From Roseateles subflavus (GTDB lineage Bacteria > Pseudomonadota > Gammaproteobacteria > Burkholderiales > Burkholderiaceae_C): a DNA stretch of 64,000 nucleotides. The DNA is taken from NCBI RefSeq assembly GCF_030285365.1, contig NZ_JASVDS010000003.1:62001-126000 (forward strand), in the 5' to 3' direction. The notes under the pieces were generated by a model. The model worked only from the letters and a program-made list of their open reading frames with translations. It ran no database searches and was not told the DNA's origin. Of this stretch, positions 26,542 through 35,941 are shown piece after piece. Each line of letters starts with the position of its first letter. Positions within the stretch are counted from its first letter, which is position 1. Made by a program: the position numbers and the translations under genes.

Positions 26542-27012
26542 TCAGAGCGCCGGCAGGTGCAGGCGTGGCGAGAACTTCGCCCGGTGCACGCTGAAGAAGG
26601 CCTTCACGTTGCGCACGTTGCTGTCCGCGCTGTAGAGGCCCTGCACGAGCTGGTGATAGGCCGCCATGTCCGGCACCTGGACGATGAGCACGAAATCCGG
26701 CCCGGGGGACACCTGGTAGCACTGCTGCACTTCGCTGCGGGCCACCGCCAGCGCCTGGAAGCCGGCGATGGCCTCGGCGGTCTGGCGTTCCAGGGTGATC
26801 TCGACGATGGCGATCAACCCTGCGCCCAGCTGCGCCGGATTCAGGATGGCGACCTGCTGCTCGATCACGCCCAGCTCGCGCAGCCGCTTCACCCGGCGCA
26901 GACAGGTGGCCGGGGACACCGCTGCGCGGCGCGCGAGGTCCAGGTTGGACAGCGAAGCGTCGTCCTGCAGCACCCCCAGGATGCGGTGATCGGTAGCGTC
27001 GAGGTGAATCAA
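26542..27012 (-). CDS. Lrp/AsnC-family transcriptional regulator
   Basis: A 156-aa Lrp-type regulator with an N-terminal HTH (LDATDHRILGVLQDDASLSN, SPATCLRRVKRLRELGVI) and a C-terminal RAM ligand-binding domain (GPDFVLIVQVPDMAAYHQLV, RNVKAFFSVHR). Such proteins sense amino acids. The only reasonable start is TTG 27012, since no ATG gives the full HTH; a weak start suits low expression. It is divergent from glmS across an AT-rich region with repeated TGAAATTT motifs, suggesting autoregulation and possibly control of glmS. Confidence 0.88.
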   Translation of the reverse strand: MIHLDATDHRILGVLQDDASLSNLDLARRAAVSPATCLRRVKRLRELGVIEQQVAILNPAQLGAGLIAIVEITLERQTAEAIAGFQALAVARSEVQQCYQVSPGPDFVLIVQVPDMAAYHQLVQGLYSADSNVRNVKAFFSVHRAKFSPRLHLPAL

Positions 27013-27094
27013 AATTTCAAATGGAATGGCCTGATGATCGAAATGATCTTATCTGGCATTCGGTGAAATTTATGGTCACATTGCGATGAAATTT
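27012..27094. promoter_or_regulatory. Candidate Lrp-type operator array
   Basis: Three copies of TGAAATTT lie in the Lrp-glmS intergenic region: inverted at 27012-27019 (overlapping the TTG start), direct at 27064-27071 and at 27087-27094. The region is strikingly AT-rich for this genome. Lrp-family regulators bind several AT-rich sites cooperatively, so this could be the autoregulatory site; there is no direct proof. Confidence 0.4.
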
Positions 27095-27174
27095 GATCGC
27101 ACATGCCAATGCCCCCCTCCTAGGATTCGCTCCCATCGCAGCCCGGGTGGGTTGCACCAGCGGAGGAAACATTC

Positions 27175-29046
<1,872 letters not shown>

Positions 29047-29126
29047 AGGAGTTGCTCTCCGATGTGACTGACCGGCAGGAATGAAGTCCGTCGCAGAGGA
29101 GCAAGGTCCGTCGGACGTGACGGAAG

Positions 29127-29155
29127 AAGGGGCCGGGAGGCCCCTTCTCCTTTTG
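29127..29155 (+). terminator. Terminator of glmS
   Basis: Perfect 9-bp stem GAAGGGGCC/GGCCCCTTC with a GGGA loop followed by TCCTTTT. Confidence 0.93.
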
Positions 29156-29163
29156 AGCTCACG

Positions 29164-29210
29164 TGTTGTTGACAATTAAGGTCGTAAACAGGCAATTCGT
29201 GTCGTAAACA
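29164..29210 (+). mobile_element. Tn7-like transposon end with tandem 20-bp repeats
   Basis: Starts TGTTGTTGAC, then two adjacent 20-bp units (29171-29190 and 29191-29210), each ending in GTCGTAAACA and matching at 16 of 20 positions. Terminal TGT plus repeated short sites is the layout of TnsB/TniA-binding ends of Tn7-like elements. It lies 9 bp past the glmS terminator and 14 bp before a TnsD/TniQ gene. No inverted partner end (TGTTTACGAC) was seen downstream in the window, so the other end seems lost. Confidence 0.6.
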
Positions 29211-29224
29211 CGGGCTGAGTCCCC

Positions 29225-30088
29225 ATGCGACCTGGCGACCGAAAGCCGGATTGCGGGAACAAGCTCGTCCCTTCGGCCAGTGCAGAACGCCTGCACCGGG
29301 AGCTGCTTCAGTGGCTCCCGGGCGAGACTCTCTTCCGCCTGGTGAGCCGGCTCCACCGCCTGTGGGGCCATCGAACGGCAGATCAAACGGCGGACGTCCT
29401 GTTCGGGCGTCGTCGGCAGGGCTATCAGCACGACTTCTCGAGCGGCCTGCATGAGTTCGAGCAGAACACGGCAGGGCTGCTCGGCGACGTCAAGGCCATC
29501 GCGCTCGAGCGAACCCTTCTTCGCTTCTACCGCCCGTTCCTGAGTCCCGCCAAACTGGATGAAACCATCGCGGCGATGGCCAGCCCGTCCGTGGCGCATC
29601 TCAAATTCCGCCTGGGACTTCTGACGAGCCGCTTCCGAGCGCATCACCCGCTGAAGGCATGCCCTGCGTGCATCGCCGAAGACATTGCTACCTACGGATG
29701 GGCTTGGTGGCATTGGGATCACCAGTACCCCGGGGTCTGGGTTTGCTTGACTCATGGCCAACGCCTGCTGGAATCCGCAACCAAGACCAATGGCGTGGCG
29801 CGATTCCAGTGGCAGTTGCCGACGCTCAATAGACAGCATGCTTGGCTGTCCAGGAGTGAAGCACCGGGGCCCGACGCCGACGAAGGCCTATCCCGGCTCG
29901 GCAAACTTGTCGTCGAGCTGATCGAACAGCGCGAAGTGCTGCACTTGGACGGCGAGGTACTCAGGCGCATCTATCGCCAGAAACTCATCGCCCGAGGGTT
30001 GGCGTCAACCAGTGGTCGGCTGAAACTGGCACTTGCCGCGCAAGACTTCCTCGAGCACGTGCGGCCATTGAGGCTACGCAGGAGCTGA
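29225..30088 (+). CDS. TnsD/TniQ-family transposon targeting protein, probably 3'-truncated
   Basis: TniQ/TnsD proteins choose the insertion site; Tn7 TnsD binds the end of glmS. The 287-aa product has the family N-terminus (WLPGETLFRLVSRLHRLWG), a segment resembling TnsD around residues 83-110 (ALERTLLRFYRPFLSPAKLD), and the zinc-finger-like ligands CPACIAED and WVCLTHG. It ends soon after LASTSGRLKLALAAQDFLEH, where larger family members continue, so the C-terminal DNA-recognition part is probably missing. No tnsA, tnsB or tnsC is present. Base composition is visibly less GC-rich than glmS, in line with transfer. It is likely a non-functional relic. Confidence 0.75.
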   Translation: MRPGDRKPDCGNKLVPSASAERLHRELLQWLPGETLFRLVSRLHRLWGHRTADQTADVLFGRRRQGYQHDFSSGLHEFEQNTAGLLGDVKAIALERTLLRFYRPFLSPAKLDETIAAMASPSVAHLKFRLGLLTSRFRAHHPLKACPACIAEDIATYGWAWWHWDHQYPGVWVCLTHGQRLLESATKTNGVARFQWQLPTLNRQHAWLSRSEAPGPDADEGLSRLGKLVVELIEQREVLHLDGEVLRRIYRQKLIARGLASTSGRLKLALAAQDFLEHVRPLRLRRS

Positions 30089-30177
30089 TGGCGTTGCCGC
30101 AGAACCTGGACGAGCCAAGGGTTCAGCTGACGGGCATGCTCCGTGAAGATCGAGTGGGAGCCCACCCGCTGCGTCAC

Positions 30178-30612
30178 TTAGTAATGATTGACTGGCTGGT
30201 CAGCGTTCTCGCCGGCCAGGCACATTGGCCAGTCGTTGCGGCCGTCCTGGATCGGCAGCCGCTCCTCGACCGTGATGCGGTGGTCCCACCCATCGCCGAA
30301 GTCGTAGCTGTACATGAACTCGCCGACCTGCTCGCCCAGTACGGCGCCGACAGTGAACTTGCGCTCGCCTCGCATGTCGCCACTGCCCGCCCATTCGTCG
30401 TCAGGGATGCCGTAGCGTTGTCGCTCGATGTGCCAGTCGTGCAGATGGCTGTTGGTCCAGCCCATGGCGGCCTGCACGACGCGGTCGAGCTTGGCAAGCT
30501 TGATGGTGGCGGGTACGAGGATGCGCCGCCAGATCAGCGGTTCAAGGTGCTGCGACTCGATACGCAGCTGGTAGGCGATATGAGGCTGGGCGCGCTGGAA
30601 CTTGGTGCTCAT
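30178..30612 (-). pseudogene. pRiA4b ORF-3-like protein, C-terminally truncated
   Basis: A 144-aa reading frame of the plasmid pRiA4b ORF-3 family (PF07929-like). It has YQLRIESQHLEPLIWRRILV, LAKLDRVVQAAMGWTNSHLH, and YSYDFGDGWDHRITVEE followed by MCLAGEN. Family members normally run on past CLAGEN with an acidic/proline segment (PPEDVGG-like) and a further domain; here the sequence switches to ADQPVNHY and stops. This suggests a break near 30200. These genes travel on plasmids and genomic islands, and the function is unknown. It sits in the Tn7-like scar, opposite in orientation to the TniQ gene. Confidence 0.65.
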
Positions 30613-30801
30613 GCGCCCAATGTCGCAGCACCAGCTGGCCAGCGGTGCCGCAGCTAATCGCCAATACGGCTCGCCAGCTAGGACGGTACGTACGCAGCTC
30701 AATACAGAATGAGGTCTAGCAAGCTGCTAAGGTGCACGGCACGCACTCAGCGCGGAGCGCCAGTTTTCGACTAACTGAATCCCGGGCGATTCAAGCAGTC
30801 T

Positions 30802-31473
30802 CTAATTCGTCCTGAGCTCTGGCGCAGGAGTCGCCGGCACTCCCTGCAGCGCAGCAGCGGTGCTCTGTGAGGCCAAAGCTCGCTGATAGGCCTCTCGTTG
30901 CTGAAGCGTGTGCCAATAGCGTGCGACGTGGGGCGTGAAGCGCTCGCTCAGGCCCAGATGCTCGGCCAGCATCAAGGCATACCCGACTGACACATCGGCT
31001 GCAGTGAACCGGTCTCCGCACAGGAAGGGCTGATTCGCTAGGACTGGCTCCAGCGTTCGCAGTCGGGCCAGGAACCAGCGGGTGTAGTCCTGCACCACCT
31101 GCGCCTGTCGGCGCTCCTCGGGCTCGAAGCGGGTGTACCGCAGGATGAGCGTTTGGGGGAATGTGAGTGTGGCTTCGCCGAAGTGAAGGTAGTTGAGGAA
31201 GCTCGCGAAATGCGGCTCACCAGGTTCGACCTGCAGGGGCGTGGGCGCTGCCAAGGTGCAAAGGTAGTGGCAGATGGCCGCGGACTCCGTCATCTGCGTG
31301 GCCCCGTCGACCATCAGTGGGACGGTTCCAAGGGGATTGATGTCCAGATACGTCGGTGCCAAGACCCGAGGAGGGAATGGCAGCATGACCAGCCGGTAGG
31401 GGAGGGACAGTTCCTCCAGCATCCACAGCGGGCGGAACGACCGTGCGCTCATGCAGTGGTACAGGGTGATCAT
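30802..31473 (-). CDS. Glutathione S-transferase family protein
   Basis: A 223-aa cytosolic GST. The N-terminal thioredoxin-like domain is MITLYHCMSARSFRPLWMLEE, with PLGTVPLMVDGATQMTESAAICHYL (the conserved cis-Pro and Glu-Ser glutathione contacts). The all-alpha C-terminal domain contains FLCGDRFTAADVSVGYAL, the N-capping box of the family. ATG 31473 gives a normal N-terminus; a GTG at 31495 would add eight residues. The substrate is unknown. It lies between the transposon scar and the amine-oxidase block. Confidence 0.88.
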   Translation of the reverse strand: MITLYHCMSARSFRPLWMLEELSLPYRLVMLPFPPRVLAPTYLDINPLGTVPLMVDGATQMTESAAICHYLCTLAAPTPLQVEPGEPHFASFLNYLHFGEATLTFPQTLILRYTRFEPEERRQAQVVQDYTRWFLARLRTLEPVLANQPFLCGDRFTAADVSVGYALMLAEHLGLSERFTPHVARYWHTLQQREAYQRALASQSTAAALQGVPATPAPELRTN

Positions 31474-31577
31474 GGGGCGTCGGTTGGTGTGAAGCACGCT
31501 GTGAGCGGGAGGCCGTCTTGTCGTTCGCGAGCGCCGGCTGTTCCACGAGGTGCGGGTAGTGCCGGTGGCAACTCAGG

Positions 31578-31922
31578 TCAGATGAAGCCCGACATCAAGA
31601 TACTCAAGAAGGCCAGCGCGACCCCGGCGCTGAATATCAGCAGCGTCCGTTCGTAGTAGCGCTGGGTGTCGGTCGCCGGCGCAATGCGCAACATGCGGAT
31701 GAGCGCGACGTACAGGCATGCCGAGCCAGCCAGGCAGCCCCAGAAGGTGAGCCGGTCATCGGCGCTGGTGAGTTTGAAGCTGCCCTCGGTCACCCAGTTG
31801 CCCAGGAAACCGATCAGGAAGCCCAGGATGATGCCAATGGCCGTGACCATGGGTTGACGGTAGTCCTTGAGGTCTACCGTTGCGGGCGCGGCGGGCTCAT
31901 GATTTGAGATCGGTGCAGTCAT
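31578..31922 (-). CDS. Small three-helix membrane protein, hypothetical
   Basis: A 114-aa product starting at ATG 31922 with GGAG upstream. Three hydrophobic segments are seen: VTAIGIILGFLIGFLGNWV, FWGCLAGSACLYVALIRML and LLIFSAGVALAFLSILMSG. The first 25 residues are polar. I do not recognise the family. It starts 23 bp downstream of the stop of amine oxidase 1 on the same strand, so it is probably the last gene of the two-oxidase transcript. Confidence 0.65.
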   Translation of the reverse strand: MTAPISNHEPAAPATVDLKDYRQPMVTAIGIILGFLIGFLGNWVTEGSFKLTSADDRLTFWGCLAGSACLYVALIRMLRIAPATDTQRYYERTLLIFSAGVALAFLSILMSGFI

Positions 31923-31945
31923 CGTTGCTCGCTCCAGCTGCAGGT

Positions 31946-33409
31946 TCAGCCCAGCGGCGAAGCCATGGGACGCCACGGTGCCGCGGCCGTGCTGCCTGTG
32001 TTCTGCCGCAGCACTTCATTGGCCGCCCTGAGGCCGGACAGGTACGCACCGTGGACCGTCTGATAGTACTGCCGCTCCGTCGCCTCTCCCGCGAAGAAGA
32101 GGCGGCCGTTGACGCTCTGGGCCAGGTCGTCCCGCTGTTGCGGCGTGGAACCGACCACGTGGCATGAGTAGGCGCCACGGGCATAGGGGTCAGCAGCCCA
32201 GCGGGTGACGAGGGCGTCCACAGGTGCGGGAATGCCTTGGCCGAACATGGTACGCAGGGCGCCCATCGCGCTTTGAACGATGGCCGTGTCGTCCCAACTC
32301 TCAATCTTGCGTCCGAAGTCTGCTGCGTTGAAACCCATCAGCACCGGGCGGCCCGTGGGGCGGGCGAAGCTCACCCATTCCGCCCACTGGCCAGCCTTGC
32401 CCTGTCTGGGCAGCTGGTTCAGCCAGTCAAGGCGGCTGTTCCAGAACGTCTGAGGGAACAGCAGACAGCACTTGTTGAGCACACCAACGCCCAGCCCCTC
32501 GATCGCGGCACGCTTGCTGGTGGGCAGAGCCGGGGTGAAGTTGACGCGCCCCGATTTCAAAACGCCAAGCGGCAGGGTGACGACGACGTAGTGTGCGGAA
32601 AACTCACCCTGGTTGGTCTGCACGGTCACGCCGCTCGGGCCTTGGTAGGTGACTGCACTCACCTCATGTTTGAGCTTGATGTTGAGGCCGGCGGCGAGAT
32701 GGGTGCTCAACACTTGGTAGCCATCGAGAAACAGGTGCTCGGGCCCCTCGAAGGCCTCGCCACTGTCGAACCACCTCGCGGACAGTTGGTCCGCTGATGC
32801 GCCGTACTCGTGCTCGTAGGTGCCGTTGAGCGCGAAGTCGATCATCCGCTGCTCCAGCACCGGTCGATCCTGGTAGTCCAACTCGTCATAGACCAGCGCT
32901 TTGAGAGACTGCTCTTTTCGGCGATCCCGCTCGGCAATGGCCGTGGCGACTTGGCGTTGGATGGCTTCGAGCAGGCGGTTGTGGTGGTCGGCCAACTCGC
33001 CCCCTTCGCCGTCATAAGCCTCCGCGTTGTCGTACGTTGTCGAGGTCAGACGCGCGCCGAGCTGCTTGGCCAGCACGGCAACGGGGTTGCCCGGGCCGGC
33101 GCCGTGAATCCACGAGGCCCCTAAGTCCATGGCCGGGCCACGCCATGCCGTGCTGGTGTGCAGCCGTCCACCGATGCGGTCTCGGGCTTCCAAGACGAGC
33201 ACCTCCAGGCCCGCCGTTCGAAGGCGTTGGGCCGCGGCGAGGCCCGAGATGCCGGCGCCGATCACGATCGCCTTGCGTGGCCCTTGGCTGGGCGTCACGC
33301 CGGCCTGGTCGCTCGCCCGACCGGTCAAGGCCAACGCTCGCTGAGTGCCGAGTCCCATGAAGGCTCCCAATCCCATTCCTGCTGTTTTCATGACGGTCCG
33401 ACGCTTCAT
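31946..33409 (-). CDS. Exported flavin monoamine/polyamine oxidase 1
   Basis: A 487-aa FAD amine oxidase. It has a Tat-like signal (MKRRTVMKTAGMGLGAFMGLG ending ALA), the FAD-binding VIGAGISGLAAAQRL, ARDRIGGRLHTS, the MDLGASWIHG block and the C-terminal LFFAGEATERQYYQTVHGAY. Lys313 in GVLNKCCLLFP aligns with the catalytic lysine of polyamine oxidases. Expected reaction: oxidative deamination of an amine by O2, giving an aldehyde (or imine) and H2O2 in the periplasm. It is closely related in plan to oxidase 2 just upstream (146-bp gap); the pair looks like an old tandem duplication. The exact substrate cannot be read from sequence. Confidence 0.88.
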   Translation of the reverse strand: MKRRTVMKTAGMGLGAFMGLGTQRALALTGRASDQAGVTPSQGPRKAIVIGAGISGLAAAQRLRTAGLEVLVLEARDRIGGRLHTSTAWRGPAMDLGASWIHGAGPGNPVAVLAKQLGARLTSTTYDNAEAYDGEGGELADHHNRLLEAIQRQVATAIAERDRRKEQSLKALVYDELDYQDRPVLEQRMIDFALNGTYEHEYGASADQLSARWFDSGEAFEGPEHLFLDGYQVLSTHLAAGLNIKLKHEVSAVTYQGPSGVTVQTNQGEFSAHYVVVTLPLGVLKSGRVNFTPALPTSKRAAIEGLGVGVLNKCCLLFPQTFWNSRLDWLNQLPRQGKAGQWAEWVSFARPTGRPVLMGFNAADFGRKIESWDDTAIVQSAMGALRTMFGQGIPAPVDALVTRWAADPYARGAYSCHVVGSTPQQRDDLAQSVNGRLFFAGEATERQYYQTVHGAYLSGLRAANEVLRQNTGSTAAAPWRPMASPLG

Positions 33410-33555
33410 TGCTCAACCTTTCATTCGAATCGAGGGCCTCAAGCCCCGAGCGGGAGCGGCCCCGACCTGGACACGGGCTCGGTCAGTAGACGAATGAGCG
33501 CAGGCGCCGTCAAGGCTATGGCCAGGCCGTGTCCCGGAAATTGGACTGGGGTGCG

Positions 33556-35010
33556 CTAGCGGGCGAGTACCTCTGCTGCCGCGCGTTGCCCGGACAGATA
33601 GGCGCCATGCACCGACTGGAAGTAGCGTGGATCCGTTGCCTCGCCTGCGAAGTACAAGGAGCGACCCACAGCCGCCGCGAGATCCTCGCGCATGCCGGGC
33701 GCCGAGCCGAGCTTGTTGAAGGAGTACGCGCCACGTGCGAAGGGGTCTGAGGCCCAGCGCGAGATTTGCCAGCTGACCGGATCGGGAATGCCCGCGCCGA
33801 ACATCGTGCGCAGCGTGCGCATGGCACTGGCGACGATGTCCTGGTCTGACCACGCCTCCATGGCCTGCCCGACGGCGGCGGCGTTGAAACCGAGCAGGAT
33901 CGGTTGGCCGGTCGGCCGTGCAAGGCTCACCCACTCGGCCCACTGGCCATTGTGCTCAGCACTGGGGATGTAGTTGAGCCAGTCCGTCTTGGTGTCCCAG
34001 AAGGCCGTGGGGAAGCGCAGGAAGCACTTGTTCAGGACGCCCATGCCCAGCTTGTCGATGGCTTGGGCTTTGCGTGCTGGCAGTGGGGGATCGAAGCTCA
34101 CCTGCCCGGACTGCAGCACACCCAGCGGCAGCGTCACCACCACCGCCGCGCCAAAGAAGCTGCCCTGGCTGGTCTGGACGGTCACGCCCTGCTCGTTGTG
34201 GCGGACGCTCTGCACAACGTGTCCGAGTCGAACGTCGAGGTCCTTGGCCAGGAAGTCGATCAGCACGCGGTAGCCATCGAGAAACAAGCTCTCGACACCT
34301 TCGTAGCGGCTGTCGCTGTCAAACCAGAGAGCCGACAGCTGGCTGGCGTCACCGCTGTACTCGTGCTCATAGGTCGTGTTGATCAGGTAGTCGATGCGCT
34401 GCTGCTCCAGCGCGCTGCGCTCGCTGTAGCCGAGCCCGCGATAGACGGCGTCGCGCAAGGTGGTGTCGCTCTCCGAGCGTTGGTAGTCGCTGATGGCCTT
34501 GCGGATGCTGGCGCGCAGGCTGTCGAGTTGCGCTGCACCCGCGGCGTCAAGCCGGCGACCGTCGGCCTCGAAGGCCTGGTCCCGGCCGAAGCTGGTCTGG
34601 GCCAGGCGAGCCCCGGCCCGACGTGCCAAGTCGGAGATCGGGTTGCCTGGGCCATCCCCGTGGATCCACGTGGCGCCCACATCCAGCGGGGCATCCGCCC
34701 ATTGGGTGGATGTGAACAGCCGCCCGCCCAGGCGCTGCCGAGCCTCCAGGACGACCACCTCTCGACCGGCATCGCGCAGGCGGCGTGCGGCAGCGAGGCC
34801 AGCCATGCCAGCACCGATCACCAAGACTGCTTGCGAGCTCGGCGCAGGGGCCGGCGTGGGCGTCGGCGTCGGGCTCGGTGTGGGGCTGGGCGCCGGTGCC
34901 GGCGATGGAGTCGGCGTCGGAGTGATGGGGGCATCCGTTCCGTCGGAGCCGCCGCCGCAGCCTGCCAAGGCCAGGGTTCCCGTCAAAGTGAAGAAGTGTC
35001 GTCGTTGCAT
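33556..35010 (-). CDS. Lipoprotein flavin monoamine/polyamine oxidase 2
   Basis: A 484-aa FAD amine oxidase with an unusual front end. Twin-Arg MQRRHFFTLTG leads to a lipobox LAGC (Cys18), followed by a Pro/Thr/Ser-rich tether (residues about 28-58). The oxidase domain then begins at VLVIGAGMAGLAAARRL. ARQRLGGRLFTS, VGATWIHGDGPGNP, catalytic-type Lys328 in GVLNKCFLRFP and LYFAGEATDPRYFQSVHGAY are conserved. It should therefore be a membrane-anchored periplasmic or outer-membrane enzyme held on a flexible linker. It is divergent from the response-regulator gene, with a 217-bp shared upstream region. Confidence 0.88.
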   Translation of the reverse strand: MQRRHFFTLTGTLALAGCGGGSDGTDAPITPTPTPSPAPAPSPTPSPTPTPTPAPAPSSQAVLVIGAGMAGLAAARRLRDAGREVVVLEARQRLGGRLFTSTQWADAPLDVGATWIHGDGPGNPISDLARRAGARLAQTSFGRDQAFEADGRRLDAAGAAQLDSLRASIRKAISDYQRSESDTTLRDAVYRGLGYSERSALEQQRIDYLINTTYEHEYSGDASQLSALWFDSDSRYEGVESLFLDGYRVLIDFLAKDLDVRLGHVVQSVRHNEQGVTVQTSQGSFFGAAVVVTLPLGVLQSGQVSFDPPLPARKAQAIDKLGMGVLNKCFLRFPTAFWDTKTDWLNYIPSAEHNGQWAEWVSLARPTGQPILLGFNAAAVGQAMEAWSDQDIVASAMRTLRTMFGAGIPDPVSWQISRWASDPFARGAYSFNKLGSAPGMREDLAAAVGRSLYFAGEATDPRYFQSVHGAYLSGQRAAAEVLAR

Positions 35011-35227
35011 GTCTTGCTCTGTTTGCTGGAAGGCCACCTGACTCCACGCAGGCGTGCCAGCCGGACGGCGGGCCCAGTCGCTGGCCTGTTTTGCCCGAGC
35101 CTGTCGGCTGCGTCGCAGAAGTGTCGAAGGCCGGGGTGGATGCAAGGATGAGGAACTGTGGAGGTTGTGTGGAGCGGGCCTGTTGCCCTCAGAATCGAGT
35201 GCAACAAAACACAAAAAAGGGTTCCGT

Positions 35228-35941
35228 ATGCATGCCAAGAGTTCGGGTTCGGCGCTGGTCCTTGTCGTGGAGGACGAGTCCGAGATCGCCGACATCGTGG
35301 GCGCCTACCTGCAGCGGGAGGGGCTGCGCACGGCCTGGGCGCGCGATGGCAGGGAGGCGCTGCAGCTCCACTTGGCGCTCAATCCGGACCTGGTGCTGCT
35401 GGACGTGCAGATGCCGGTCACGGACGGGTGGGAGGTCCTCTCTGCCTTGCGGCAGCGGGGCGGGACGCCCGTCATCATGCTGACCGCTTTGGAGGGGGAC
35501 GTGGACAAGATCTCCGCGCTGCGCATCGGAGCGGACGACTACATCGTCAAGCCCTTCAACCCGTCGGAGGTCGTGGCCCGCGTCCGGGCGGTGCTCCGTC
35601 GAACGATGGTGACGTCCGTGGACTTGGCCCCCGCCGTCCTGAGGGCCGGGCCCTTGGAGCTGGACCGCCAGAGCCACAGCGCCTGGCTGCATGTGCAGGG
35701 GGAGCGCCGGCCGCTGATGCTCACGGTGACAGAGTTCCGCCTGCTCCAGGTGCTGGCGCAGGTGCCGACGCGAGTCTTCAGCCGCGCCGAGCTCATGGAT
35801 GCCTGCCTGCCCGAGGGTGACACGCAGGAGCGCACGATCGACAGCCACATGAGCAAGCTGCGCAAGAAGATCGAGCAGCTGGGGCTGGAGGGCATGCCCG
35901 CCGGTGTCCGAGGCGTTGGCTACTGTCTGGAGCGTCGATGA
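35228..35941 (+). CDS. OmpR-family response regulator
   Basis: A 237-aa regulator. The receiver domain has VVEDESEIADI, phospho-acceptor Asp59 in LVLLDVQMPVTDGWE, Thr in IMLTALEG and Lys in YIVKPFNP. The winged-helix DNA-binding domain (residues about 135-235) has LTVTEFRLLQVLAQ and RTIDSHMSKLRKKIE. It resembles the BaeR/CpxR group. It overlaps the kinase start by ATGA. Placed between the divergent amine oxidases and the polyamine importer, it probably controls one or both; this is inferred from position. Confidence 0.9.
   Translation: MHAKSSGSALVLVVEDESEIADIVGAYLQREGLRTAWARDGREALQLHLALNPDLVLLDVQMPVTDGWEVLSALRQRGGTPVIMLTALEGDVDKISALRIGADDYIVKPFNPSEVVARVRAVLRRTMVTSVDLAPAVLRAGPLELDRQSHSAWLHVQGERRPLMLTVTEFRLLQVLAQVPTRVFSRAELMDACLPEGDTQERTIDSHMSKLRKKIEQLGLEGMPAGVRGVGYCLERR

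Noticed and set aside
30613-30801. Right end of the Tn7-like element
   Set aside because: I looked for the inverted TGTTTACGAC motif and a terminal ACA and found no convincing match.
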